From Myxococcota bacterium (GTDB taxonomy: Bacteria > Myxococcota > XYA12-FULL-58-9 > JALHOP01), in assembly GCA_022842935.1 (NCBI GenBank), contig JALHOP010000009.1, positions 62,001-126,000 of the forward strand: 64,000 bases of DNA. Direction: 5' to 3'. Below the pieces are notes generated by a model. It did no database searches. It had not been told where the DNA came from and saw only the letters and a program-made list of their open reading frames with translations. Position 1 is the first letter of the stretch. Every line of letters starts with the position of its first letter. Shown here one piece after another: positions 44,966 through 56,510 of this stretch. Both the position numbers and the translations under genes were made by a program.

Positions 44966-47165
44966 ACAGAAGCTCGTTGCGCTCGTTGTTAGTGCCGTGT
45001 GTCTTGCTGTCTTCGCCCTGGTGACGGTGAAGGGCATGGCGGCCCGAGAGCGCCGTTCGTTCGAGGCGAGCCGAGCCTTGCTCGACGCTGGTGCGCAGCT
45101 CGTCACTTCGGAGCTCGGCGCTGCTGGCGATGACTTGCCCGAGACCGCGGAGCACATGGCCGTCGACGCCGATCTCGCGCAACAGTTGCACTTGCTTACC
45201 GGTCAGATCGCGACGCTTGCCGCGATGCCGCGGCCCGGCGAGCGCATGAAGGCGCTGGTCCTCGCCCAGACCACGAAGGTGAACGACCGGCTGTCCACGC
45301 TGCGCGGTGAGCTCGCGCGTGGCGCGGAGGTCGACGCCATTGCGTTACTGGACGAGCAGGGGCTGGTCTTGCTCTCGGACTCGCCGGTGCTCGCGGTTGG
45401 CAATCGCGTGCGCTTACCGACTGCGGCGATACAGGCCGGTGGGCAGCCAGCCGTGCAGCAGCAGGTGCAAACGGTGACGCCTGCCGGGAAGGCGCCCGAG
45501 GGAGTGGAGACCATTGGCGGCGACGCGCCGGACAAGCGCAGGCAGCCCGACGAGACAGCGCCCGACGAACCGACCGCCGATGGCCGCGAGGCGGCAGCCG
45601 ACACCCGCGCGTCGGATGGGTCCGAGCCGAGCGCGGACGGCCGAGAGACGAGTGCCCAGGTTCGGACCGCCGCGCCCATGGGTGCGCCGATGCCGACGAT
45701 GGACGATACGCAGACCGAAGCCGTTCGCGGTGCCTTGGCCGGCGGTCTCGCCCAAGCTGCGCTGGTCGTAGACGGCAACATCACACATATCGGTGCCGCG
45801 CCGATCATGTTCAAGGGCAAGCTCGCTGGCGCCATCGTGGTGGAACGTCGCCTGCGGAGCTTGCCGAAGCCAACCGGCGTCGATCCGGTGTTGTCGCTCG
45901 ACGGACAGGTGCGCATGGGACGGGCTCCCGAGGGAGCAAGCGTCGACAGTAACGCCACCGAGAGCGCCTTCTTGCTGGCTCCGCGACACGTACGCTCGGC
46001 GGTACCCGGCCTTGGTAGCGTTGGCTTTGGTCCTCTCTTCGTCGCGCCCGGCAGCGTTGGCGTTTGGGCGCGCCGCTTCGAGGTGCCGCGCGTGCCGAGC
46101 GCGGTTGGCTACGTTTACACGGACGTCACGCCCGCCTTCGCCGAGCTTGGCGGTTTGCAACTCCTCACGTTGCTCCTCGCGGTCGTTACCTTCGCAATCC
46201 ACGCATTGTTGATCGCGACGAGCGGTCTCGGAATGGCGCGTGGCATCGCGGCCATGTCCGACTTTCTGGGCAAGCAGCAGCAAGGTTTGGGGGACGGCTC
46301 GCGACTCTCCGAGCGTAACTTGCCCGCTGGACTCCACCGCCTAGCGCGCCTGGTGAACAAGAGCCTCGAGCGCGGCAGCGGCAGCACCTCGAGCATCGTC
46401 TCAGCACGCAACGCGAGCCTCGACGACGTCATCGCTCATCATGAGCCGGCGACTCCTGATATGTCGGAGCTGGATTTCGGTAGCTTCGCCGCGCCTAAGC
46501 CCGAGCTGAGTCAGTTCAAGGCGCCTACAATGGAGATGAAGCGGCCCCCGCCGCCGAGCACCGCTCCCACCAAGGCAGAGGGGCGCGAGCCGCCGGCCGA
46601 TGACCGTCCGCCTGGCGCCGATGGCCGTTCACCGATGGCTGAGCCGATCGCGCCGCCGGCCGATGTGCGTCAGCCGGTTGCGGCGAGGCCAACCGCCCCG
46701 CCGCCCTCGCCCGCGCTCAGCGACCCAGGCTCTGCCGCGCTGCTCGCCTCTCTCGAAGAGCTCAGTGACTCGCTCGCCGCGGGCGAGGACGCCGCCAGCG
46801 ATTCGGGTCGGAGCTTCACGGCCGAAGCCCCACGTCCAGCGCCCAAGACGAATGGCGCCTCCGGCAGGGCTGTCCCCGTTCTCCCCTCGGCGGTGCCCAC
46901 CAAGGACGAGAGCGCTGGCCCCGTGCCCGGCGTCGGCTCCGCCGAAATACCCCGCGACGTCCACTATCGCGAGGTCTACCAGCGTTTCGTCGAGGTGCGC
47001 GTCGAATGCGGAGAACCCACCGACGACCTTACGTACGACAAGTTCACCGCGAAGCTCGGCCAGAGCCGTGACGCCGTGATGGCCAAACACGCCTGTGCCG
47101 ACGTGCGTTTCCAGGTCTACGTGAAAAACGGCAAGGCCGCTCTGAAGGCGACGCCCGTCAAATAG
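44958..47165 (+). CDS. Membrane sensor-like protein, MXAN_5187 C-terminal domain
   Basis: A 735-residue protein. An N-terminal membrane helix (about 6-26), an extracytoplasmic region with a Cache-like character interrupted by a Pro/Asp/Arg-rich insert (about 175-245, repeated ADGR/ADTR units), and a second helix (about 400-425) precede a HAMP-like segment. A long low-complexity stretch with more PADxR units follows. The last 65 residues (VYQRFVEVRVECGEP, FTAKLGQSRD, HACADVRFQVYVKNGKAAL) match the domain I recall as MXAN_5187 C-terminal, known from myxobacteria and without assigned function. It overlaps the GT2 gene by eight bases and idi, convergent, by eight. Confidence 0.75.
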   Translation: MARQKLVALVVSAVCLAVFALVTVKGMAARERRSFEASRALLDAGAQLVTSELGAAGDDLPETAEHMAVDADLAQQLHLLTGQIATLAAMPRPGERMKALVLAQTTKVNDRLSTLRGELARGAEVDAIALLDEQGLVLLSDSPVLAVGNRVRLPTAAIQAGGQPAVQQQVQTVTPAGKAPEGVETIGGDAPDKRRQPDETAPDEPTADGREAAADTRASDGSEPSADGRETSAQVRTAAPMGAPMPTMDDTQTEAVRGALAGGLAQAALVVDGNITHIGAAPIMFKGKLAGAIVVERRLRSLPKPTGVDPVLSLDGQVRMGRAPEGASVDSNATESAFLLAPRHVRSAVPGLGSVGFGPLFVAPGSVGVWARRFEVPRVPSAVGYVYTDVTPAFAELGGLQLLTLLLAVVTFAIHALLIATSGLGMARGIAAMSDFLGKQQQGLGDGSRLSERNLPAGLHRLARLVNKSLERGSGSTSSIVSARNASLDDVIAHHEPATPDMSELDFGSFAAPKPELSQFKAPTMEMKRPPPPSTAPTKAEGREPPADDRPPGADGRSPMAEPIAPPADVRQPVAARPTAPPPSPALSDPGSAALLASLEELSDSLAAGEDAASDSGRSFTAEAPRPAPKTNGASGRAVPVLPSAVPTKDESAGPVPGVGSAEIPRDVHYREVYQRFVEVRVECGEPTDDLTYDKFTAKLGQSRDAVMAKHACADVRFQVYVKNGKAALKATPVK

Positions 47166-47712
47166 GAAGCGCGCGAGCGTGCTCGGCGAGCAGGCGCTTC
47201 CACTCGATCTTGAACCAAGGGGTGTAGCGCTCGTCGTTGACGTCCGCTGCGAGCTCGCGGGTGACCGCCTCGACAGAGAGCCACTTGAGCGCTGCAATCT
47301 CCTGCGGATGCGACCTCGGAGTAGCGTCACTCCTGCCGACGTAGACCGAGCATAGCTCGTGCTCCGAGCCGGCGGAGCCGAAGTGCGCCTGGTACTCGAA
47401 CTTGAAGAGGTAGGTGAGCGCCGTGCGCATGCCCAGCTCTTGCTCGAGCCGACGCACCGTCGCGGTCGGCATGTCTTCCCCAGCGCGCGGGTGACTGCAG
47501 CAGGTATTCGACCAGTAGAGGGGCCACAGGCGCTTGTCGGCACTGCGTTGCTGCAAGAGCAGCTCACCCTTGCTGTTGAAGATGAAGATCGAGAAGGCGC
47601 GGTGGAGCACACCCTTGCCGTCGTGCGCCGCGGCTTTGGTGATGGTCCCCAGCGCGTTGTCTGCACTATCGACGGTGATGAGCTCTTCGCTCTCTGACGA
47701 GACGGCTTCCAC
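47158..47712 (-). CDS. idi: Isopentenyl-diphosphate delta-isomerase, type 1
   Basis: A 184-residue NUDIX-fold enzyme that interconverts isopentenyl and dimethylallyl diphosphate. The catalytic cysteine region is SNTCCSHP and the NUDIX-like box contains TATVRRLEQELGM. Further conserved pieces are LHRAFSIFIFN, LLLQQRS and EYQAHFG. GTG 47712 is the start, five bases after the stop of the fusion gene. It is the last gene of the mevalonate operon and overlaps the convergent plus-strand gene by eight bases. Confidence 0.95.
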   Translation of the reverse strand: MEAVSSESEELITVDSADNALGTITKAAAHDGKGVLHRAFSIFIFNSKGELLLQQRSADKRLWPLYWSNTCCSHPRAGEDMPTATVRRLEQELGMRTALTYLFKFEYQAHFGSAGSEHELCSVYVGRSDATPRSHPQEIAALKWLSVEAVTRELAADVNDERYTPWFKIEWKRLLAEHARALPI

Positions 47713-47717
47713 GTGCG

Positions 47718-49975
<2,258 letters not shown>

Positions 49976-49976
<1 letters not shown>

Positions 49977-50968
49977 CAGCTTCCTTGGGCTTGCGTTGCC
50001 AGTGCGCCCGTATTGGACACACCGACCGGGACGATGGGGAAACCCGCGCTCGTCAGAGCGTCGTGAACCTGTGTAACCTCGTCCCGCCGGCAAAACGCGA
50101 CCCCCAGGTCGCCTCCACCTGCGCCGGCCGGCTTATAGCGAGCGCCACCAGATCGCGCAATCGCGCCGATTTTGGCGTGCTCGGGCGTTTCAATGTCGAT
50201 TCCTGCGGTCTTGCCGAGGTTCGCGAGACCCGCACCGTACTGGCCAATGAGCTCGAGGAACCCTGCCACATCGCCGGCCTGAAAGGCGGCGCAAGCGAGC
50301 TCGGTCAAGCGCTTCAACGTTCCCATGAGCGCGGCGTAGCTCGACGGCTCACGGCCAGCAAACTGCGCCACGGCCCCAACGAAGCTACGTGTGTCCGCCG
50401 ACGCCCCCGACCATACGGCGATCATGGCGAGGTCGGCAGGCCACGTCATGGCGGTACGTTCGGGGAGCTCGTTGCCGCGCAGGCGATAGCGCAGGACCCC
50501 GCCATGGACGCTTGCGGCGAGATCGATGCCACTGCCAGCGCCCTTCTGGAACTCGCGGTGCGCCTGCAGGGCGCGCTCGAAGATCACGTCCGGGGTGGCC
50601 TGCGGATCGAGGATGCGTTCAAGCGCCACGGTGAGAGCAGCGGAGGAGCCGAGGCCAAGCTTGTCTTTGCCCTCGAAGAAGGCACGCGTGTCGAGGGTCA
50701 CGTGCTCGACGTTGAACGGTAGCCGCTTCAGGCGCGGCAAGACCAAGCGCAAGGCTTCGGCTGCTGGACCCGTCAGGTCCGGGCGGGTCAGGCGTGCTGC
50801 GTGGACGCCTACCTCCGCGGCCTCGACTGTAAGCGTCGCACTCGCATCGCCTCCCGTGCGTGTCTCGACGCAGGCGTAGCGGTCGACCGCGACGACGAGC
50901 GCGGGGGCTCCTTCGAGCACCGCGTATTCACCGACGAGGACGAGTTTCCCGGGCGCCTGGCTCTTCAT
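49976..50968 (-). CDS. Phosphomevalonate kinase (GHMP family)
   Basis: A 330-residue GHMP kinase that phosphorylates phosphomevalonate. It opens with QAPGKLVLVGEYAVLEGAPAL, has the phosphate loop KLGLGSSAALTVAL, FQKGAGSGIDLAASVHGG and the C-terminal GARYKPAGAGGGDLGVAF. The GAGSGxDVA and GAGGGD combination is typical of ERG8/MvaK2-type enzymes. The start ATG 50968 and the stop are each joined to the neighbours in TGATG form. With mvaD and the reductase-kinase fusion it gives a continuous run from HMG-CoA to isopentenyl diphosphate. Confidence 0.9.
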
Positions 50969-51945
50969 CAGACAAGCCGCGCAGCCGGCCCCAGCTCGCT
51001 TTCGACGACGCGCAAGACGCCGGGTACCGCAGCGATACGCGAAGCGACCGCGGCCGCATGTTCTGCGGTGGTGAGCACTTTGACCTGTGGGCCCGCGTCG
51101 ATGGTGTACGTCGCTGGCAGGCCATTCTTCTGGAGCTCGCGGACCGCGTGGACACAGTCGATGGTCGCCCCACGCCAGTAAACCAGCGCCGGATCGGTCG
51201 CCAGCATGACCGCGTGCATCTTCATGCACGAGCGTTCCGTGACCCGTGCGAGTAGGGCAAAGTCACGGTCTGCGATTGCGGACCGTAGCGCGGCGAGGTC
51301 GTGCGCATGTGTGTCGACCCAGGCCGGGTAGTAGGGTGACGTCGTGCGCGAGGCGTCCATGCCGGTGGTCGAGCCGGTCTCCTTCTTCGCGTCGCTCACC
51401 ACCGCCACCAACACCTTCAACGGCCAGTGGGAGGCTGGCGCCAGCTCTTTGGCGACACAGTCACTCCCATCGTCACGCTGGCCGCGCGCGAGCTCCACGA
51501 ATCCGCCAAAGATCGAGCGTGCCGCCGAGCCCGAACCGCGCCGCGCCAGCTCCGAAAGCTCCGTCGCATCGAGCTGGAGCTCAGCCGCCGCGCTGGCGGC
51601 GAGGGCTAGAGCCGCAAAGCCAGAGGCGGATGAAGCAAGGCCTGCACCGGTGGGGAAGTCGTTCGTGCTCACGACCCGCGCATGATCGGTGAGGTTTGCC
51701 TTACCGCGGATGAGGTCGAGGAAGCGGCTGACGCGCTGCGTGTCTTCGACGCTGGCCGGCTTGCCGTTGAGCTCGAGTGTGTCCTCGGGCGCTGCGGAGT
51801 CGAAGGTCACGCTGGTTTCCGTCGACAGGCCGGCGAGCGTCACGGAGATTGAGCCCACGGCGGGGAGGTTCAGCGCGCTGCCGCGCTTGCCCCAATATTT
51901 AACCAGCGCGAAGTTGGTGTGCGCGCGGGCGCGAGCTTGTCTCAT
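50968..51945 (-). CDS. mvaD: Diphosphomevalonate decarboxylase
   Basis: A 325-residue GHMP-family enzyme that turns mevalonate diphosphate into isopentenyl diphosphate. Signatures are HTNFALVKYWGKRG at the N-terminus, the phosphate loop FPTGAGLASSASGFAAL, GSGSAARSIFGGFV and the C-terminal TIDAGPQVKVL with the catalytic Asp. ATG 51945 is the first start of the operon. Bases 51946-52300 upstream have no gene and presumably contain the promoter. Confidence 0.95.
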   Translation of the reverse strand: MRQARARAHTNFALVKYWGKRGSALNLPAVGSISVTLAGLSTETSVTFDSAAPEDTLELNGKPASVEDTQRVSRFLDLIRGKANLTDHARVVSTNDFPTGAGLASSASGFAALALAASAAAELQLDATELSELARRGSGSAARSIFGGFVELARGQRDDGSDCVAKELAPASHWPLKVLVAVVSDAKKETGSTTGMDASRTTSPYYPAWVDTHAHDLAALRSAIADRDFALLARVTERSCMKMHAVMLATDPALVYWRGATIDCVHAVRELQKNGLPATYTIDAGPQVKVLTTAEHAAAVASRIAAVPGVLRVVESELGPAARLV

Positions 51946-52300
51946 GGCAAAGCTTCAGTCGCGGCGTTTGCCGTGCAGCTCGGTGCTACGCAGCAGAGGG
52001 CCATGCATCACGACGCTCACGGCGAACAAGCGGATGGCGCGCTCTTGTGCCCGCGCGCGATGGAGCTGCTGCAGACGCGCTGGTGGCCGATGGGTGAGGC
52101 CTTGTGGGCGCATGCGCCTGGGCAAGGGACGTAAGCCGCTGCGATGCGTTGTATCAGCCACGCGTCAGACTCCCGGTTTGGTGAGCTCCATGCATACCCG
52201 CTTTCGCCCCGAATGCTCAAGTACGCAAAACTTCCAGCAATCTCCGCCGTTGCTGCTCTTTTTCACCTCTTCGCGCTGAACGCGTGTAGATCAAAGGAGT
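51946..52300. other. Divergent intergenic region between mvaD and a kinase gene
   Basis: This 355-base gap has several short overlapping frames, all with Arg/Ala/Pro-rich translations and no recognisable domain. It should hold the promoters for the minus-strand mevalonate operon and the plus-strand kinase. I cannot point to clear -35/-10 or sigma-54 elements. AAAGGAG directly before ATG 52301 is the only clear signal. Confidence 0.4.
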
Positions 52301-54253
52301 ATGGGCGAGAAAAACGCCGAGCGCGCTACGCCGTCGAAAATCGGGCGCTATCAGGTCCTCGACCGACTGGCGGCTGGCGGCATGGCCGAGGTTTACAGGG
52401 CGCGCAGCGCGAGCGACGGCAACCGCCTCATTGCCATCAAGTGCATGTTACCGGCGCTGGTGGATGACGAAGAGTTCGCCAACATGTTCGTCGACGAGGC
52501 GAAGCTCGCCTCGCAGCTCTCACACCCGAACATCGTCCAAATCTACGAGCTCGGCAGCTACAAAGAGCAGCTCTACATCGCCATGGAGCTCATTCACGGG
52601 CGCGACCTCCGTGCCATCGTTCGCAAGGCGAAGAAGCGCGGCCAGGCCCTCTCGCCGCAATTCGTTGCGTATGTGATCGCGAAGACGGCCGAAGCTCTCG
52701 ACTATGCGCATCGTAAAACCAGCATCGACGGTAAGCCGCTCAAGCTGGTTCATCGCGACATCAGTCCGCAGAACATCCTCGTTGGCTACGACGGCAACGT
52801 AAAAGTCGTCGACTTCGGCATCGCGAAAGCGGACTTCCGTCGCACGATGTCCCGCGTCGGTATCCTGAAGGGTAAGTTCGCGTACATGGCGCCAGAGCAG
52901 GTGAAGACTGGCGATGTCGACGGACGCACCGATATCTTCGCGCTTGGCGCGGTGCTCTACGAGGCCTTTGCGCACCGCAAGCTGTTCTTCGGCGAGAGCG
53001 ACTTCTCGATCCTCGAGCGCGTCACCAACGGCACGTTGCCTGATGACGCGGCATCGTGGGACCGACTCCCGCCCGATGTTGCTGCCGTCGTTCGACGCGC
53101 GGTCAGCGTCGACCCAGCCGAGCGCTTTCAGGAAGCATCGAACATGGCGGAGGCGCTCGAACCGCTGCTTATCGACGGCCGAACCATCTACGGCCCCAAA
53201 CAAGCGCGCGAGCTGATGACGGGGCTGTTTGCACACGAGATCGAAGACAACGAGACGGCCTTGCGCGCGTTCGCGCAGACGGCCGGTGAGATGTCGGGCA
53301 TCTTGCGAAGGCCGTCGCAGAAGGTCGAGAAGCTCCAGACCGCCGAAGCCGAAGAAGAAGAGGGGAGGCCAGGACGTGACTGGAGCATCGTCACGCGCGA
53401 TCCAGCCAAGGCGGCCGAAGAGGTCGAGCAAGAGCTGCAGCGCGACCGTGAGAGCCGGAGTACGCGCGGCCGCGGTCGTGAAGAGAGCAACACCTCGACC
53501 GACCATATTCACAACACGTCGACGCGTCCCGAGCCCGAACGGCGGCCAAGCGGCAGACAGCGCAACGCGGCCGAAGATGACGCGACGCGCGTGACAAGCG
53601 TCGAGCCCGCCCCCATCGAGAGGGTGAAGAGCTCGGCTCGCGGTCGTTCGCCATCGCAGACTCTCGTACCAGTGACCGAGACGCGCGGCATTCCACTGGT
53701 GGGCGGCTTTTTGGGTGGTAACCCCGAGGAACAGCGACGACGCTTGTTGTGGACGCTCACTGCCGCAATCGGGGTGGTGTTGGTTCTGCTTGTCATCGTC
53801 ATGGTCAAGCGCGCGGCGCCAACATCGACCGAAGTCGTCAGCGAAGCCGACACGCTCGCGGACATCGCCGAGCGTCCAAGCATTCCACGTGTCACCACGA
53901 CTCCGCTCGACCAGCCCCTAGAGGAGCCGCAACCCAGCGCACCCGAGCCCAGGGAAGCCAAGCTCGAGAAGACCGACCTCGCCGCGGCTGTCACACCGGC
54001 CGCGCCTGCACCCGACGCGGCGCCGGAGCCGCAATACGGCTACTTGACCGTACGCACGAGTGACGGCCGCCCGGCCACGGTGTTCATCGACAAGAAAGAG
54101 GTCGGCCCAGCCCCGATCGTGAAGCGCAAGATGCCGTACGGCGAGCACATCGTACGCGTCGTCGATCGAGCCAATCGGGCCAAGGTCCTGCAGGTGATTC
54201 TGACCTCGAAAAACAGCCGCAAGGCGCCCGTCGAGCTCGAAGTCTCGCCATAG
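52301..54253 (+). CDS. Membrane Ser/Thr protein kinase with PEGA-like C-terminus
   Basis: A 650-residue Hanks-type kinase. Its domain (about 16-290) shows AAGGMAEVY, Lys47 in IAIKCM, HRDISPQN (Asp153) and DFGIAKA (Asp171). A charged, probably disordered linker (about 340-475) leads to one membrane helix (about 485-505). The extracytoplasmic tail is Pro/Glu-rich, followed by a beta-rich PEGA-like domain (GYLTVRTSDGRPATVFIDKK, KMPYGEHIVRVVD). Such PEGA ends may contact the cell wall or surface layer. ATG 52301 lies one base after AAAGGAG, an unusually short spacing. It is monocistronic. Confidence 0.9.
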   Translation: MGEKNAERATPSKIGRYQVLDRLAAGGMAEVYRARSASDGNRLIAIKCMLPALVDDEEFANMFVDEAKLASQLSHPNIVQIYELGSYKEQLYIAMELIHGRDLRAIVRKAKKRGQALSPQFVAYVIAKTAEALDYAHRKTSIDGKPLKLVHRDISPQNILVGYDGNVKVVDFGIAKADFRRTMSRVGILKGKFAYMAPEQVKTGDVDGRTDIFALGAVLYEAFAHRKLFFGESDFSILERVTNGTLPDDAASWDRLPPDVAAVVRRAVSVDPAERFQEASNMAEALEPLLIDGRTIYGPKQARELMTGLFAHEIEDNETALRAFAQTAGEMSGILRRPSQKVEKLQTAEAEEEEGRPGRDWSIVTRDPAKAAEEVEQELQRDRESRSTRGRGREESNTSTDHIHNTSTRPEPERRPSGRQRNAAEDDATRVTSVEPAPIERVKSSARGRSPSQTLVPVTETRGIPLVGGFLGGNPEEQRRRLLWTLTAAIGVVLVLLVIVMVKRAAPTSTEVVSEADTLADIAERPSIPRVTTTPLDQPLEEPQPSAPEPREAKLEKTDLAAAVTPAAPAPDAAPEPQYGYLTVRTSDGRPATVFIDKKEVGPAPIVKRKMPYGEHIVRVVDRANRAKVLQVILTSKNSRKAPVELEVSP

Positions 54254-54298
54254 TGCAGCCGCGCATCGGCCCGAACCGGCGCTTGCTTGCCAGGCCGC

Positions 54299-54318
54299 CT
54301 GTCCGCTTGACCGGACAG
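54299..54318 (+). terminator. Weak hairpin after the kinase gene
   Basis: CTGTCCG (54299-54305) and CGGACAG (54312-54318) form a seven-base stem with a six-base loop, 46 bases after the kinase stop. There is no U-run. It may be a minor terminator. Confidence 0.35.
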
Positions 54319-54438
54319 ATGACCGCCTGCTTCGGACGCTGCGAACCCACCTAATGCCTTGAAAAGACGAGAACCGGCGGGCGGCACGGAGACTGCACTA
54401 GTGGTCACCAAACACGCTCAGCGGACACGAGGCTCCCC

Positions 54439-54630
54439 ATGCATCACATTCGATTCGCAACGCTGCTCGTCACGCTGATGGTGATTGTCACGGGTTGTGC
54501 GACAGCCACCCCACATGGCCAGCGCGCCGCCAAGATGAAGCAATACGAACAGACCAGTGCGGCCATGGAGCGCGCGCATCGGGTTCGCGCCTGGCGCAGC
54601 GCCGATGCGTTCGCCCTCGGCAGCGACTGA
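54439..54630 (+). CDS. Tiny predicted lipoprotein
   Basis: A 63-residue protein with an N-terminal signal, HHIRFATLLVTLMVIVTGC, whose VTGC is a lipobox, so lipidation is expected at Cys20. The mature part is about 44 residues, polar and helical (AAKMKQYEQTSAAMERAHRV). ATG 54439 has GAGG about eight bases upstream. It is too small for family assignment. It may be a small envelope-associated peptide. A shared bidirectional terminator with HU follows at 54692-54732. Confidence 0.65.
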   Translation: MHHIRFATLLVTLMVIVTGCATATPHGQRAAKMKQYEQTSAAMERAHRVRAWRSADAFALGSD

Positions 54631-54691
54631 CGACCTCGCGCTCGGCGCTGATCGCGACCCCTCTAGCGTTGCGCCGAGTACCGGAAAAACA

Positions 54692-54732
54692 ACAACGCCG
54701 GTGGAGACTCTTTCGAGCTCCACCGGCGTTGT
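54692..54732 (-). terminator. Rho-independent terminator of the HU gene
   Basis: A perfect 15-base stem (54692-54706 with 54718-54732) encloses an 11-base loop between the convergent lipoprotein and HU genes. On the minus strand it is followed by GTTGTTTTTCC, a U-rich tract, so it should terminate HU transcription. It lies 67 bases past the HU stop. Confidence 0.8.
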
Positions 54733-54798
54733 GTCGATTGCATCAACCCTTACGGGCCGACACGCTCTTTGAGCCCGCCGCTTCCGGCGGACAAAATC

Positions 54799-55074
54799 TT
54801 AGAGCTTGTCCTTGAAGGCCTTCGCGGCGCGGAAGCCCACGGTCTTCGAGGCCTTGATCTTGATGGCCTCGCCGGTCTGCGGGTTGCGGCCCGGACGAGC
54901 CTTGCGGGTGCGCACGACGAACGTGCCGAAGCCGGGGTACGAGAAGCGCTTGTCCTTGCGGATGGCGCCGGCGAGGTTCTCGAACACGGTCTCGACCATC
55001 TCGGCCGCGAGCTTCTTGGTGACTTCGCCGTTGTGCTTCTCGTACATCTTCTCGATGAGCTCAGCCTTCGTCAT
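54799..55074 (-). CDS. HU-family DNA-binding protein
   Basis: A 91-residue histone-like protein. MTKAELIEKMYEK, LAAEMVETVFENLAGAI and the signature GFGTFVVRTRKARPGRNPQTG (beta arm with the intercalating Pro) are all present, and the length is standard. It dimerises and bends DNA in the nucleoid. Minus-strand AAGGAAAAG precedes ATG 55074. Upstream of it, 55075-55292 is non-coding and should contain the promoter. Confidence 0.96.
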   Translation of the reverse strand: MTKAELIEKMYEKHNGEVTKKLAAEMVETVFENLAGAIRKDKRFSYPGFGTFVVRTRKARPGRNPQTGEAIKIKASKTVGFRAAKAFKDKL

Positions 55075-55292
55075 TGTCTTTTCCTTGGTGTTGCTCGTCT
55101 TGCTCCGGACTTGAATTTACAGCCTCGGGAGCACGCTACGAGCGAATCTGCCCAGTGAATTAGCGGTCGTCCCGATCGGGGTCAAGCGAAACCCGCATCA
55201 CAACAACGCCAATCGCGATCGCGTACGCAAAAAATGTGGGTGTGCGCGGCTCCGCGCGTCGCCGACCGGCCCGGCGCTGACGCTCGCCGAGA

Positions 55293-56510
55293 CTACACAG
55301 TCCGCAATAACAAACATGACACCTGGTCATGTGGGGCGGCGGCGTCGGGTCCAGGCTCGATCTGCGCGAGGCCGTCGACCTCGGCGAGGCTCGTCAAGTC
55401 GGCAGACCCCTGCCGCGCGTTCGGAGTTGCGAGAAGCTTGCCGTTATCGCGGACGAGCTTGACGCGAACATAGTTGCGTCGGTCGGCCGAGCGAGGCGCT
55501 TTGGCGGTGAGCGTCGCCATCAGCCTGACGCGCTCGAGGTCGCGCGCGCCCTGCATGGCGCGCAGGGCTGGGCGCACGAACAGCTCGAACGACACGAAAG
55601 AGGACACGGGATTCCCGGGAAGCCCGAAGAATGGCCTTCCCGCGATGGACCCGACCGCGAGCGGCTTCCCAGGACGCATGGCCACCTTGTGAAAAACGAC
55701 CTTGCCGCGCTCAGCGAGCACACGCTTCACGTAGTCGTGCTCTCCCACCGAGACGCCGCCGCTCGTCACCACCAGATCGGCGACGGCGGCCGCTTGCTCG
55801 AGAGCCTCGCCGATGGCCTCGGGTGAGTCACCGACGATGGGCAGTCGTACCGGCACGCCGCCCGCCTCGCGGACCTGAGCTGCGAGCATCAGTGCGTTGC
55901 CGTTGCCCACCTTGGTGAGCGGACTCGTGAGCAGCGCGTCGATCTCCACCAACTCGTTGCCCGTGGGTAAAATAGCAACCCTTGGGCGGCGCGTGACGGC
56001 CAGTAAGAGGCGGCCTTGGGCCGCCGCTACCGCGATGTCTCCAGCTCCAATCACCGTGCCGCGCTGCAGTAGAAGCGCACCGACGTCGACATCTTCGGCG
56101 ACGTGCCGAACGTTCGCCCCGGTCCCCACTGGCTCGCTGATCAGCACATAGTGGCGATCGCGCGTCACGTTCTCTTGCATGACGACGGCGTCGCAGCCCT
56201 TGGGGAGGGGTGCACCCGTGAAGATGCGTGCCGCTTCTTTGCGCGTGACTACCAACTCGCCGTCGTCGCCAGCGGCGGATTCGCCGATGACATCGAGGCG
56301 CACGGGCTCGGCGGTGCTTGCCTGCGCGGTCGACCGGGAATGGAGCGCGTAGCCATCCATCGCAGCGTTGGTGAAGCGGGGCACCGGCACGCTTGCCAGG
56401 ACGTCGTGGGCGAGCACTCGTCCCAAAGCCTCATCGACCGAGACGAGCTCGGCGCCAAGGGCGGCGACTCCGAGAAGCGCCGCTTTCTGCGCTTGCTCGA
56501 CCGAGATCAT
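55293..56510 (-). CDS. moeA: Molybdopterin molybdotransferase MoeA
   Basis: A 405-residue enzyme that inserts molybdate into adenylated molybdopterin. Landmarks are MISVEQAQKAAL, RFTNAAMDGYAL, IFTGAPLPKGCDAVVMQE, the long MoCF-like domain with TSGGVSVGEHDYV and FFGLPGNPVSSFV, and a C-terminal beta domain. ATG 56510 overlaps the stop of the upstream lipoprotein gene by four bases. It is the last gene of the minus-strand amidase-to-moeA operon. Other molybdopterin genes are not in the window. Confidence 0.96.
   Translation of the reverse strand: MISVEQAQKAALLGVAALGAELVSVDEALGRVLAHDVLASVPVPRFTNAAMDGYALHSRSTAQASTAEPVRLDVIGESAAGDDGELVVTRKEAARIFTGAPLPKGCDAVVMQENVTRDRHYVLISEPVGTGANVRHVAEDVDVGALLLQRGTVIGAGDIAVAAAQGRLLLAVTRRPRVAILPTGNELVEIDALLTSPLTKVGNGNALMLAAQVREAGGVPVRLPIVGDSPEAIGEALEQAAAVADLVVTSGGVSVGEHDYVKRVLAERGKVVFHKVAMRPGKPLAVGSIAGRPFFGLPGNPVSSFVSFELFVRPALRAMQGARDLERVRLMATLTAKAPRSADRRNYVRVKLVRDNGKLLATPNARQGSADLTSLAEVDGLAQIEPGPDAAAPHDQVSCLLLRTV

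Noticed and set aside
51946-52300. A small gene divergent from mvaD
   Set aside because: All frames give low-information Arg/Ala/Pro translations with no consistent start or ribosome site.
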